This document shows, one piece after another, positions 27,042 to 36,024 of a stretch of DNA of 64,000 nt. The DNA comes from Paenibacillus hexagrammi (lineage in GTDB: Bacteria; Bacillota; Bacilli; Paenibacillales; NBRC-103111). Where the stretch lies: assembly GCF_021513275.1 (NCBI RefSeq), contig NZ_CP090978.1, positions 124,001 through 188,000 on the forward strand, in the 5' to 3' direction. Numbering within the stretch: position 1 is the first letter of the stretch; every line of letters begins with the position of its first letter. Both the position numbers and the translations under genes were made by a program. The notes under the pieces are model-generated. The model did no database searches. It was not told the DNA's origin and worked only from the letters and a program-made list of their open reading frames with translations.

Positions 27042-27578
27042 ATGCAAGTAATCGTTCATGGAAAACATCTTACCGTCACTTCTGCTCTTCACGAATACGT
27101 GGAACGCAAGCTGGGACGTCTCGATACGTGGTTCGAAGATACCTGCGAGCTGCATGTTACGCTTTCTCTTCAAGGCCATAAACAGCTTCACGTCGTGGAG
27201 GCGACAGTCGTTGGCAGCGGAGTTGTGCTGCGGGCAGAAGAAAAACGAAGCGATATGTATGCTTCTATCGATGTGGTTGCAGATAAGCTGGAAAGACAGG
27301 CGCGCAAGCTGAAGGATAAGATCAAGCACAAACTCCGTCATTCCGGCGTACTAGAAGAAGCGGAGTTCTTCAGCGATGATCAGGAAACGAACGAACCCAA
27401 GTTTGAGGTAGCCCGAATCAAAACCATTCCTCACAAGCCGGAGGACATTGAGGAAGCCATTCTTCAAATGAACCTGCTTGATCACAATTTTCATTTGTTT
27501 TTCAACAGTGATTCCAATAAGACGGAGCTGGTATACCGCCGCAGCGACGGCACCTACGGCTTAATCACAACAGCGTAG
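27042..27578 (+). CDS. hpf: Ribosome hibernation promoting factor, long form
   Basis: 178 residues. The N-terminal RaiA/YfiA domain (IVHGKHLTVTSALHEYVERK; basic KLERQARKLKDKIKHKLRH) sits in the decoding centre of resting ribosomes. A linker leads to the C-terminal dimerisation domain (about 120-178: IKTIPHKPEDIEEAILQMNL, HNFHLFFN, YGLITT) that joins two 70S particles into 100S. It is placed behind the hemerythrin gene under an Fnr box, so translation would be shut down when oxygen runs out. Also called raiA in annotation. Confidence 0.93.
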   Translation: MQVIVHGKHLTVTSALHEYVERKLGRLDTWFEDTCELHVTLSLQGHKQLHVVEATVVGSGVVLRAEEKRSDMYASIDVVADKLERQARKLKDKIKHKLRHSGVLEEAEFFSDDQETNEPKFEVARIKTIPHKPEDIEEAILQMNLLDHNFHLFFNSDSNKTELVYRRSDGTYGLITTA

Positions 27579-27597
27579 AAACAGCCGATGAACGTAC

Positions 27598-27640
27598 AGA
27601 CAGTCTTCCCGTGAATGGGCGAGGCTGTCTTTTCTTTTCT
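27598..27640 (+). terminator. Terminator of the hemerythrin-hpf operon
   Basis: GACAGTC and GGCTGTC arms flank a loop around 27607-27622, followed by TTTTCTTTTC. Confidence 0.75.
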
Positions 27641-27660
27641 TCATATTTGACAACAATCAG

Positions 27661-27703
27661 TGTGATGTTTCTCACTTCGGTATTCTTCTGCTCGCTATAT
27701 GAT
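27661..27703 (+). promoter_or_regulatory. Fnr box and -10 element of nirBD
   Basis: TGTGATGTTTCTCACT (27661-27676) and TATGAT (27698-27703) place the box at -41.5 from a start near 27710. Confidence 0.83.
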
Positions 27704-27749
27704 AGGACTATAAGCTCTTTCAGTTCGCTTTACGAGGAGGACAATAAAG

Positions 27750-30191
27750 ATGGGTATGGAGATGACAAATAGAGAAAAGCTGGTGCTGATCGGTAACGGT
27801 GTGGCCGGCATGAACACCATTGAACAGATCATGAAGCTGGACCCGGATAAGTATGAAATAACGGTGATCGGCAAGGAGCCGCACCCTAACTATAATCGGA
27901 TTCAGTTGTCTTACTTATTGGAAGGAAGCAAGACGTTTGATGAAATGATTTTGAACGATTATTCCTGGTATGAGCGTAATGGTGTTACCTTGTGCGCAGG
28001 TATTGCAGCTGAGAGGATCGACTTAGCTTCGAAGTTTGTTCACATGAGTGACGGAACTACCGTCAGCTATGATCGATTACTTATCGCAACAGGCTCCAAG
28101 CCGTTCATGCTGCCTATACCAGGCATAGATAAAGAAGGTATTGTCGGATTTCGAGATGTGCAGGACTGTGAACGGATGAAGGCAGCGGCAAGCACCTGCA
28201 GGAAGGCAGCGGTAATTGGTGGCGGGCTGCTGGGACTCGAGGCGGCAAAGGGACTTCTGAAGCTAGGGATGGAAGTGACGGTCGTGCACCTGTTCTCCGA
28301 TCTGATGGAGCGGCAGCTGGACACGACGGCTTCCACCATGCTGAGAGCTGAGCTGGAAGGCCAGGGCTTGCGTTTTCTGATGAATAAGAAGACGGTCGAA
28401 ATTAGCGGCGATGAACGAGTTAAGAGCTTACGTTTTGAAGACGGCACCGAGCTGGAAACGGATTTTCTTGTGATGGCGGCCGGTATTGTGCCCGATACTG
28501 CGCTCGCGCGTGAATGCGGCTTGGAGACGGCCAGAGGGATCATCGTGAACGATTACATGCAAACGAGTGATACGCATGTGTATGCGGTAGGCGAGTGCAA
28601 CCAGCATCGCGGTGTGAGCTATGGTTTGGTTGCGCCGCTGTTCGAGCAGGGCAGCGTACTTGCGAAGCATCTGTGCGGTGTGCCTACGGAGCCGTACCAA
28701 GGCTCGGTTGTCTCGACCAAGCTGAAAATATCCGGCGTTGATGTCTTTTCCGCAGGTGAGTTCCAGGATGCGCCCGGTCTTGACGTGATTCGCACACAAG
28801 ACAATTGGAGCAAAACGTACAAGAAGGTTCTGCTCCGCGACAATCGCATTGTCGGCTGTGTTTTGTTCGGTGACGTTCACGATTCCGCACAGCTGTTTAA
28901 ATGGGTCAAGGCGGAAGAGGCGATGACCCGCGAGATTCATGAGCAGCTTACAGGTTCCGCACATATTGAGGGAGCCGATCCGCTGGCTTTTGTCACCGCG
29001 ATGCCTGCTGACGAAATTGTGTGCGGATGTAACGGTGTAACCAAAGGCATGATCGTTCAAGCCATCACTGATCAGGGGCTTAGCACGGTGGACGAAATCA
29101 AGGCCTGCACGGGAGCAAGCCGTTCATGCGGAGGCTGTAAGCCGATGGTGGAGCAAATTCTTGCTCTCACGCTTGGGGATCGGTACGAAGGCAGCAAGAA
29201 CGCAGTAGAGACGCTTTGCGGATGTACGACCCACAGCCGGGAGGATGTCATCGCGGCCATTCGGGATAAGCGGTTGACGCATGTGCGGGAAGTCATGAAC
29301 GTGCTGGAGTGGCACAATCCGGAGGGTTGTACGAAGTGCCGCCCTGCGATCAATTATTACATCGGCATGGTCTGGCCGGAAGTATTCGAGGATGAGAAGG
29401 ACTCACGGTTTGTGAACGAGAGGCTGCATGCCAACATCCAGAAGGACGGCACATATTCAGTTGTTCCTCGTATGTACGGCGGTGTTACGACACCTGAACA
29501 GCTGCGTAAGATCGCTGATGTCGCCGACAAGTATGAGGTGAAGATGGTCAAGGTGACGGGCGGACAGCGACTAGATCTATTAGGTGTGAAAAAAGAGGAT
29601 CTCCCCCACGTCTGGGAGGAGCTGGGCATGCCTTCAGGCTATGCTTACGCCAAGGCGATCCGTACGGTGAAAACCTGCGTCGGCTCGACATTTTGCCGAT
29701 TCGGTACACAAGATTCGATCAGCATGGGAATCCTGCTGGAGAAGAAATTCGAACGTCTCTGGATGCCCGCCAAATTCAAAATGGCGGTGAACGGCTGCCC
29801 GCGCAACTGTGCTGAGGCGGAGATCAAGGACTTTGGCATCATCGGCAACGATGGCGGCTGGGAGATCTATGTTGGCGGTAACGGCGGCGTGAAGCTGCGA
29901 GCGGCAGACCTGCTGTGCAAAGTGAAGACAGACGAAGAGCTGATCGAGCTGGCGGGCGCGTTTATCCAATTTTACCGGGAAACCGGGAAATACGGCGAGC
30001 GCACCTCAGATTGGATTGAGCGGATCGGCTTGCAAGCGATTATCCAGGAAATCGTGGACAATCTCGAGCGCCGGAAAGAGCTTGTTGAACGGATCGAGCA
30101 GGCGCTGCAAGGGCTGCATGACCCATGGAAGGAAGTCGTCGAGCAGGAAGGTCTGCAGCATCAGCTATATGAAACACTTCAAGTGAAGTAA
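27750..30191 (+). CDS. nirB: NADH-dependent nitrite reductase, large subunit
   Basis: 813 residues, the normal size for this cytoplasmic enzyme that reduces nitrite to ammonium with NADH. An FAD/NAD domain lies at 5-300 (LVLIGNGVAGMNTIEQIM; AAVIGGGLLGLEAAKGLL). Two BFD-like Cys segments follow near 425-540 (VCGCNGVTKGMI, ASRSCGGC; LCGCTTHSRED). A ferredoxin-like half domain precedes the siroheme-[4Fe-4S] domain, whose ligands are TCVGSTFCRFGTQ (near 647) and NGCPRNCAEAE (near 682). GGAGGACAATAAAG precedes the ATG. It is controlled by an Fnr box, so it is probably used to dump electrons and detoxify nitrite rather than for nitrogen supply only. Confidence 0.95.
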   Translation: MGMEMTNREKLVLIGNGVAGMNTIEQIMKLDPDKYEITVIGKEPHPNYNRIQLSYLLEGSKTFDEMILNDYSWYERNGVTLCAGIAAERIDLASKFVHMSDGTTVSYDRLLIATGSKPFMLPIPGIDKEGIVGFRDVQDCERMKAAASTCRKAAVIGGGLLGLEAAKGLLKLGMEVTVVHLFSDLMERQLDTTASTMLRAELEGQGLRFLMNKKTVEISGDERVKSLRFEDGTELETDFLVMAAGIVPDTALARECGLETARGIIVNDYMQTSDTHVYAVGECNQHRGVSYGLVAPLFEQGSVLAKHLCGVPTEPYQGSVVSTKLKISGVDVFSAGEFQDAPGLDVIRTQDNWSKTYKKVLLRDNRIVGCVLFGDVHDSAQLFKWVKAEEAMTREIHEQLTGSAHIEGADPLAFVTAMPADEIVCGCNGVTKGMIVQAITDQGLSTVDEIKACTGASRSCGGCKPMVEQILALTLGDRYEGSKNAVETLCGCTTHSREDVIAAIRDKRLTHVREVMNVLEWHNPEGCTKCRPAINYYIGMVWPEVFEDEKDSRFVNERLHANIQKDGTYSVVPRMYGGVTTPEQLRKIADVADKYEVKMVKVTGGQRLDLLGVKKEDLPHVWEELGMPSGYAYAKAIRTVKTCVGSTFCRFGTQDSISMGILLEKKFERLWMPAKFKMAVNGCPRNCAEAEIKDFGIIGNDGGWEIYVGGNGGVKLRAADLLCKVKTDEELIELAGAFIQFYRETGKYGERTSDWIERIGLQAIIQEIVDNLERRKELVERIEQALQGLHDPWKEVVEQEGLQHQLYETLQVK

Positions 30192-30203
30192 GGGGGAAAC
30201 GGT

Positions 30204-30569
30204 ATGGAGATTGTGAAAATAGAGAATCAGGTGAGCTACCATTCTGTGGGTAATGTGGAGGATTTCCCTCTGCATCTGGGCAAAGTCGTCCACATCGAGG
30301 GCGGTCCCGAGATTGCGGTTTTTCGGGTAGCGGAACGTACGCTGTACGCTTTGGAGAATCGGACCGGCCATAAGAAAGGCGGTCCTTTAGCGGAAGGACT
30401 CGTCAGCGGCGAGTACGTCTACTGTCCGCTTCGCGATTGCAAAATCAGCCTGCTGACCGGAGAGGTTCAACTGCCGGACACCGGACGAGTGAGCGTGTAT
30501 CCTTTGCGGCTAGATGGCGATGTTGTGCTGGTGGGGGAGAGGGCAGCTAACGAAGCTTCCGAAGGTTAG
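30204..30569 (+). CDS. nirD: Nitrite reductase small subunit, Rieske-like fold
   Basis: 121 residues. The Rieske-fold small subunit of NirBD. The cluster ligands are absent: where a Rieske protein has CxH and CxxH this one has ENRTGHKKGG and YCPLRDCKISLL. This is common in NirD, which does not need a cluster. It starts 12 bases after nirB behind AGGGGGAAACGG and is surely cotranscribed. The terminator follows at 30668. Confidence 0.92.
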   Translation: MEIVKIENQVSYHSVGNVEDFPLHLGKVVHIEGGPEIAVFRVAERTLYALENRTGHKKGGPLAEGLVSGEYVYCPLRDCKISLLTGEVQLPDTGRVSVYPLRLDGDVVLVGERAANEASEG

Positions 30570-30667
30570 GAATAGACAAGGCTAGAAGTACTTCGAAGCC
30601 CCGATCTGGAACAGCTGTAGGAGAAAATCTACGGAATCTTAAAATGGACCGAACTATATCGACAAGC

Positions 30668-30696
30668 TGCTGCCACTTGATAAGTGGCGGCTTTTT
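30668..30696 (+). terminator. Terminator downstream of nirBD
   Basis: GCTGCCACTT and AAGTGGCGGC form a stem with a short loop, followed by TTTTTT. Confidence 0.85.
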
Positions 30697-30766
30697 TGCG
30701 TTTGCGGGAATCGATTTTATTCATGATATAATGGAAATAAATGTATGTAATTGGAAGGGGATGTCG

Positions 30767-31249
30767 GTGAGGCTTCAGTTGATAAAAACTATAGGGTATT
30801 TATTAGTTGTGTTCTTTGCAGCATGTTTTCTGTACAAGGTCACACTGTTTTGGAATCCAATTGGATTACAGAGGCAAACCATGACATTCCTTAGTGCGGT
30901 TCAAGAGCAAAATTATGAGAAAGCAGCAGCAATGTTGGGGTGGGAAGGAGAGAAAACAGAAGGGAACCAAGTGAGCGCATGGGCTCGGTTAGCCGGGGAG
31001 GTAGGGGTTCGGCTCATTTCCTTCAATAATGTTCATGCGGAGTTTGATGATGGTTGTTATTGTACGGGTCATGCAAATCTGGTTTTCGAGATCGACGGGG
31101 AACCCCTGGAGGTCAGAGCTATACTTACTTTCGGAAAATGGGGTAAGCCTAAACAAATTTGTGCGATCACGCCTTCGGATATGCGTAGTAGGTCGATCCC
31201 TCAGTTGGCAGCATGGAACTTGTTAGCCTGCGGAAATGGTTCATTTTAA
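30767..31249 (+). CDS. Membrane-anchored protein of 160 aa with a DUF4878-like layout
   Basis: An N-terminal hydrophobic segment (TIGYLLVVFFAACFLYKVTL) is followed by an exposed alpha/beta domain (FLSAVQEQNYEKAAAMLGWE). That pattern resembles DUF4878/NTF2-like extracytoplasmic proteins. GTG 30767 is chosen, 7 bases after GGAAGGGG; the ATG at 30761 is too close to it. It contains YCTGHANLVFEIDGEPLEVR. No operon partner. Role unknown. Confidence 0.6.
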   Translation: MRLQLIKTIGYLLVVFFAACFLYKVTLFWNPIGLQRQTMTFLSAVQEQNYEKAAAMLGWEGEKTEGNQVSAWARLAGEVGVRLISFNNVHAEFDDGCYCTGHANLVFEIDGEPLEVRAILTFGKWGKPKQICAITPSDMRSRSIPQLAAWNLLACGNGSF

Positions 31250-31293
31250 TGAGAAGCTTCGTTCATTTTTCAAAATAGAAAGGGTTTGATCAT

Positions 31294-31406
31294 ATGCACA
31301 TCGGAGTGGATTTAGATAACACAATTCTTGATGCAACCACGCCCCATTTATATTACTATAATTTATTCATGATGTAGGAGAATTGATCGAGCATGTATTC
31401 AAATAA
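31294..31406 (+). pseudogene. Internally deleted HAD-superfamily hydrolase
   Basis: The start MHIGVDLDNTILDATTPHLY has the HAD DxDxT nucleophile motif (DLDNT), behind AGAAAGGG. After 28 codons the frame stops. The next frame carries FIHDVGELIEHVFK and a stop at 31406, which looks like the tail of the same family. About two hundred residues are missing, so this is a deletion remnant, not a sequencing slip. Confidence 0.6.
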
Positions 31407-31444
31407 TGGAGGTATGGGTTCGCATGATGACGCAGGAAAATCAT

Positions 31445-32580
31445 ATGAAATTTATACTGGCACCAGACTCGTTCAAGGAGAGCATGACCGCCAGGCAGGC
31501 GGCTCAGGCCATGGAACGCGGAATCCGCAAGGTGTTTCCTGAAGCGGAATGCGTCCTCGTTCCGATGGCCGACGGAGGAGAAGGAACGGTGGAGTCACTG
31601 GTCGATTATACGAACGGCTCCATGGTATCCGTCGAAATCATGGGTCCTCTTGGCGACAGGATTACAGCATCATACGGACTCTCTGGAGACGGTCAGACGG
31701 CGATTATGGAGATGGCGAGTGCCAGCGGCATTGGTTTGGTTAAAAAAGAGAAGCGAAATCCTCTGATCACCACGACCTTTGGAACCGGCGAAATGATCAG
31801 GCACGCGCTCGATCGAGGAGTTAAACGAATGATTATGGGGATCGGCGGCAGTGTGACCAACGATGGGGGGCCGGCATGCTGCAGGCGCTGGGTGTTTCAT
31901 TCCGTGATTCGAAGGGTAGGGAACTGCCCTTTGGAGGAGGGGCGCTCGGAGAACTGGAAACCATAGATGTCAGCGGACTGGATGGCAGACTTCAGGATGT
32001 AATTTTTGAAGTCGCTTGCGACGTCACCAACCCCCTGACCGGTCCTAACGGAGCATCGGCTGTATTCGGGCCACAAAAAGGGGCGACACCGGAGATGGTC
32101 GCAGCTCTCGAGCAGAGTCTTGTCCATTTTGCAAAGAAAATGAACGAGTTTCTCGGTATCGACATCGCCTCGGCGCCCGGCGCGGGTGCGGCAGGGGGGC
32201 TTGGAGCTGGGCTGATGGCGTTCTTGAAAGCTGAACTGAAGAAAGGCGTCGATCTGGTCATAGAGTATACCGGGCTGGAGCAGAAAATCGTGGGAGCCGA
32301 CTACGTATTTACCGGTGAGGGCAGTATCGATGGACAAACACTTTTCGGAAAAACGCCGTTGGGCGTCGCTTCCGTCGCATCTACCCACGATGTACCTGTG
32401 ATTGCTTTTGCGGGCCGGGTTGGCGAAGGAGTGGAACCGCTGTACGATCGTGGATTTACGGCGATAATCGGAATTTTGCGGGAGTCCTCATCACTGGAGC
32501 AGGCGCTCTCAGCAGGTTCTGAGAATCTCTCCTACGCTGTCTACAACGTTTGCCGCCTTCTTCAGCGGAGGAATAAGTAA
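31445..32580 (+). CDS. Glycerate kinase, one frameshift
   Basis: About 378 residues when repaired. It phosphorylates glycerate with ATP (GlxK/GarK family). The N-terminus is MKFILAPDSFKESMTARQAA. PMADGGEGTVESLV and ACDVTNPLTGPNGASAVFGP, KGATPEMV and DYVFTGEGSIDGQTLFGKTP are family hallmarks. The frame breaks at the G-run 31865-31870: six G are seen and seven restore SVTNDGGAGMLQALGVSF. As written it is split into readings ending at 31966 and 32580. ATG 31445 follows CAGGAAAATCAT. Terminator at 32755. Confidence 0.88.
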
Positions 32581-32754
32581 GGGTCTGTGTAACAGCAAGT
32601 TTTTTCGGAAAATCTCGCTGTAGGCTTGGAAAGGCTCTTTGTCGAGATGGGTTTGGATGTGCTGTCTGCCTTTAGCCGCTCGACTTCGGCTTTGCGTCGG
32701 GTGAGTTGCTCGTGCTGAACCTCCCGAAATAGACGATAAATGCCAAAAACAAAA

Positions 32755-32792
32755 GACATCCGCTCTGTAAACTGAAAGCGGATGTCCTTTTT
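32755..32792. terminator. Bidirectional terminator between glycerate kinase and the MFS gene
   Basis: GACATCCGCT (32755-32764) and AGCGGATGTC (32777-32786) pair perfectly. CTTTTTTT follows on the plus strand and TTTTGTTTTTGG on the minus strand. Confidence 0.9.
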
Positions 32793-32869
32793 TTAATCTC
32801 CATTAGCGATCGATGGCAAGAGAAAGCAAAATCTTCAGTGGCCTCGTTGCACGGTGGGCTTCTTTTCTT

Positions 32870-34343
32870 TCACGATCGACGAACACCGTTTCGCCCAGCC
32901 AGCATCAATGCCAGCGGCAGGATGAGCACAGTGGCGGCGGCCAGCACATACAGGCAAATGTTAAACGCGTCGGGATAGGCGGAGACCGACCCGGTATGTG
33001 CTCCAAGAGCGCTAAGCCAAACGATGCCGATCAGGGCGATTCCGATCGTAGAGGCGATCTGTATGCTGGTTGTCATGACACCGGATGCGGAGCCGATGTC
33101 CGTTGTGCGGATTTTCGCCAAAACGATATTAGTCAGTGGCGCGGCGACGAAGCCTTGACCGATACCGAGTGCAGCTAAAGCCGGGATCCATACGCCGATA
33201 TCGGAAGAGACTCCGGTCGTTCGGACCGCCCAGCTAAGCAGCAGGTAACCTGCTGTCGTCAAGATGGAACCGACGGTCAGCACATGGGCTCCAAGCTTCG
33301 CGGCGACTCGGGAAGAGAACAGCGATGCGAGGAAATAGCCCATTCCCATCGACCCAATTACAAGACCTGCTTGCAGAGCCGAGAAATGAAGTCCAAGCTG
33401 AAGCATGTAGGCGGTGACAAGGAAGAAGGCGCCCTGCGATGACATCAATAGCAGTACGACGAGAATGCCGAACGTGAACACCTTATGTCTAAAGAGATCG
33501 ACATTCATAAATGGGAGCCGACCGCGGCGCAACAGCCGCCGTTCGTACCAGGCGAACAAAACCAGCACAGGGGCCGACAAGAGCAAACTGACGACGAGGC
33601 CGGAGGGCCATCCTTCACGCTGTCCCTGCACGAGCGGATAGACGAGCATCAGCAGGCCGGCCGCAGCGAGTGCGGCTCCAATCCAATCCAGTCTGGCGCG
33701 GTCCGGCGAGCTGGACTCCGGAATAAACGGAATCAGGGCCAATATCAGAGCCCCGAGCAGGACGCTGATCAGGAACACCGTTCTCCAATCCAGATCCCAC
33801 AAATGCATGCGGAGAAGCAGCCCGCCGATGATCTGCCCGGCCGTCGCTGCGATTCCCTGGGTAGCACCATATATGCCGAAGATCGTACCTCGACGTTCCG
33901 GAGTATAATTGGCTTGAATAAGAGATAAAACCTGCGGCATAAACAGAGCGGCGCCGACGCCTTGCAAAACACGCGACGCAATGAGCATCGTAACGTGGCT
34001 AGATAAGCCGCATAACAGAGAAGCGATTGTGAATAAGGCCACTCCGATGAACAGCATTCTGCGGCGTCCAAACCGATCACCCAGCCGGGCGCCGATAATC
34101 AGCAGAACGGCGAACGTTAGCGTGTACCCGGTGAGAATGAATTGTACATCGGCGAAGCTGGCCCCGAGCCCTTTCTGGATCGAAGGCGTGGCTACGTTCA
34201 CGATGAACGCATTCGATACTGCCATAAATACAGGCAAAAGCAGAGCCGGCAGCATTAGACGCGATCTGCGTCCGTCTCCCTTCGGAGACGGGATCACGAG
34301 ACCGGGCCAACTGGGCGGAAGCGTCCGAAAGTGTATTGGGCAT
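32870..34343 (-). CDS. MFS multidrug exporter, DHA2-type, probable frameshift near the N-terminus
   Basis: About 490 residues with roughly 14 helices. Conserved elements: SNAFIVNVATPSIQKGLGAS, GARLGDRFGRRRMLFIG (MFS motif A), LIASRVLQGVGAALFMPQVL (motif C-like) and TSIQIASTIGIALIGIVWLS. The best start, ATG 34343 with AAAGGGGA 8 bases upstream (MPNTLSDASAQL), is one frame off the transporter. One extra base near 34270-34285 would join SEGRR to SRLMLPALLLPVFMAVSN. The transporter frame itself has no start with a ribosome site. It is divergent from a TetR regulator with twin operators between them, the usual drug-pump arrangement. Confidence 0.85.
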
Positions 34344-34407
34344 AGAAAGTTCCCCTTTCTCACTACTCGCTCGATTGACTGGAGGCGAGAGGATTTCATA
34401 TAATGGA

Positions 34408-34459
34408 TGAGACAGATCTGTCTCATCACGATAAAATGATACAGACAGATCTGTCTCAT
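34408..34459. promoter_or_regulatory. Twin TetR operators between MFS and tetR genes
   Basis: GAGACAGATCTGTCTC is a perfect palindrome inside 34408-34429, and ACAGATCTGT with CTCAT repeats at 34443-34459. The two copies, about 34 bp apart, lie between the divergent genes. Confidence 0.88.
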
Positions 34460-34504
34460 GTCAATACACCTTTTTCCAAATTCATATAGAGATGGGGGTC
34501 TGGG

Positions 34505-35083
34505 ATGAACAAAGAATCGGCTAGAGATCGTATACTGAGGGTCGCCTCTGAATTGTTTTACATGGAGGGAATACGGGCGGTTGGTATTGATCGAATTATT
34601 AAGGAATCCGGCGTAGCCAAGGCAAGCTTCTATCGAAGTTTCGCGACGAAAGATGACCTGATGGTTGCTTATCTCGAATCTAGGGATGAACTGAAAGTAG
34701 AAAAACTGGAGAAGATGAGGCAGATGTATCCGAGCTCCCCTAAGGAACAGCTCGACGCCCTCATTCGCGATGTGACCGAACAGATGAAGACGCCGAATTA
34801 CCGGGGGTGTCCGTTTTTGAATGCGGCGGTCGAATTCCCGGATCCTGATCACCCCGCCCACGTCAAATTGTTGGGCATTCAGCGGAGCTTCTGGTCTAGG
34901 GTTAAAGAGCTTGCAGGGGAAGGCGGGGCACGACAGCCTGAGGAGCTGACTGCGCAGCTGAGGATGTTGTATGACGGATTCGTCATGAAGAGATACTTGG
35001 ATAAGTCCGATTTTGATCCGGACTATTTCCGGAATGCTGCGGAGCTGCTCTTAGAGAAGCAGCTCGACAACCATCGCGGATAA
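34505..35083 (+). CDS. TetR/AcrR family transcriptional regulator
   Basis: 192 residues. The N-terminal DNA-binding domain is RDRILRVASELFYMEGIRAV, then GIDRIIKESGVAKASFYRSF, the classic TetR helix-turn-helix. The variable ligand domain contains RGCPFLNAAVEFPDPDHPAH, a pattern seen in regulators of DHA2 exporters. GGGGG lies 6 bases before the ATG. It is expected to repress itself and the exporter through the twin operators. Confidence 0.9.
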   Translation: MNKESARDRILRVASELFYMEGIRAVGIDRIIKESGVAKASFYRSFATKDDLMVAYLESRDELKVEKLEKMRQMYPSSPKEQLDALIRDVTEQMKTPNYRGCPFLNAAVEFPDPDHPAHVKLLGIQRSFWSRVKELAGEGGARQPEELTAQLRMLYDGFVMKRYLDKSDFDPDYFRNAAELLLEKQLDNHRG

Positions 35084-35421
35084 CGGGCGATATTCATCTC
35101 GCGAGCAATCTTACGCTTAAAGATCATTCCCCTGTTGAAAAGCGAGTACCTGCATGTTGACGTCGATGTATCCGAGCCGTCCGCGCAATTCGGCAGGCAT
35201 TCCGGCTAATATGGTGACGGTGGAGATCCTTCGGTACCATAAAGTTTTCGTGTGGATACGATAGTTGAAAAAGCGAATCAACGAAAGGGCCATCTCGTAA
35301 AAGGATGGCCTTAAAACTTGCCGTTACATACATCGCGGGGAACCGTATTACAAGTGACGCATATAAATTCTAGACTATGTTGAGATTAATCGTCCAACAA
35401 AGAATATTGTTTTTTTTGGAA
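35084..35421. other. Intergenic stretch between tetR and marR
   Basis: No convincing gene. A 36-codon reading at about 35155-35265 (MLTSMYPSRPRNSAGIPANM) has no ribosome site and no known family. The hairpin AAGGGCCATC/GATGGCCTT at 35286-35312 may end tetR transcription. Confidence 0.5.
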
Positions 35422-35463
35422 TTGACAAAATAAAACAACCAATTTATAGTGTAGACATCTACA
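35422..35463 (+). promoter_or_regulatory. Promoter and operator of the MarR-AKR-NmrA operon
   Basis: TTGACA (35422-35427), 17 bases, TATAGT (35445-35450): an excellent sigma-A promoter. The inverted repeat TGTAGA-CA-TCTACA (35450-35463) overlaps its start region and is a likely operator for the MarR protein. Confidence 0.8.
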
Positions 35464-35482
35464 TAATGTGAGGGAAAAATAT

Positions 35483-35938
35483 ATGCCAAGTGTTTTCGAA
35501 ATGTACCCCTATAGCCTATACATTAAACTTATCGCACAACGGGTCCGGGAAATCATCGATCAGCTTCTGAAAGATCATGGTTTGAACAGTTCACAAGCGA
35601 TTCTCCTGTCTCATATTCATCAATCCATAGAGGAGCACATCGAAATCAACCGGAAGTTTCTTGAGAAAACGATGGCACTTAGCGGTCCCTCTGTGACCAA
35701 TCTATTAAACGGTCTGGAGAAATCCGGTTTTATCACGCGCAGAAGCAATCCTGCCGACGGACGCAACCTCCGGATTGAAATCACTAATAAAGCCAAACAA
35801 TTTCTTACTGAGAGGAGTGATGCCTTCTCGAAATCCGAAGAATTGATCACACAAGGGATGTCTGATGCCGAAAAAGCCATGTTTGCTTCTCTGCTGATCC
35901 GTGCTTTTGAGAATGTCGAGAAACAGCTTTCGAAGTGA
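35483..35938 (+). CDS. MarR family transcriptional regulator
   Basis: 151 residues with a winged helix: NSSQAILLSHIHQSIEEHIE, RKFLEKTMALSGPSVTNLLN as recognition region, and SGFITRRSNPADGRNLRIEI as wing. Start ATG 35483 follows GAGGGAAAAATAT. It leads an operon with an aldo/keto reductase and an NmrA-type reductase, so it probably senses an electrophile or quinone. The operator at the promoter suggests autorepression. Confidence 0.88.
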   Translation: MPSVFEMYPYSLYIKLIAQRVREIIDQLLKDHGLNSSQAILLSHIHQSIEEHIEINRKFLEKTMALSGPSVTNLLNGLEKSGFITRRSNPADGRNLRIEITNKAKQFLTERSDAFSKSEELITQGMSDAEKAMFASLLIRAFENVEKQLSK

Positions 35939-36024
35939 TGAAGTTACCGGCGGCTGTTAATCTTTTTTTAAACAATTAGGTAGATGGCTACATGATTTAA
36001 TATTAATAAGTTTAGGAGCTGGTC

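Noticed and set aside
32562-32759. 65-codon minus frame after glycerate kinase
   Set aside because: No ribosome site, overlaps the kinase end and a terminator; perhaps a worn mobile-element fragment but not supportable.
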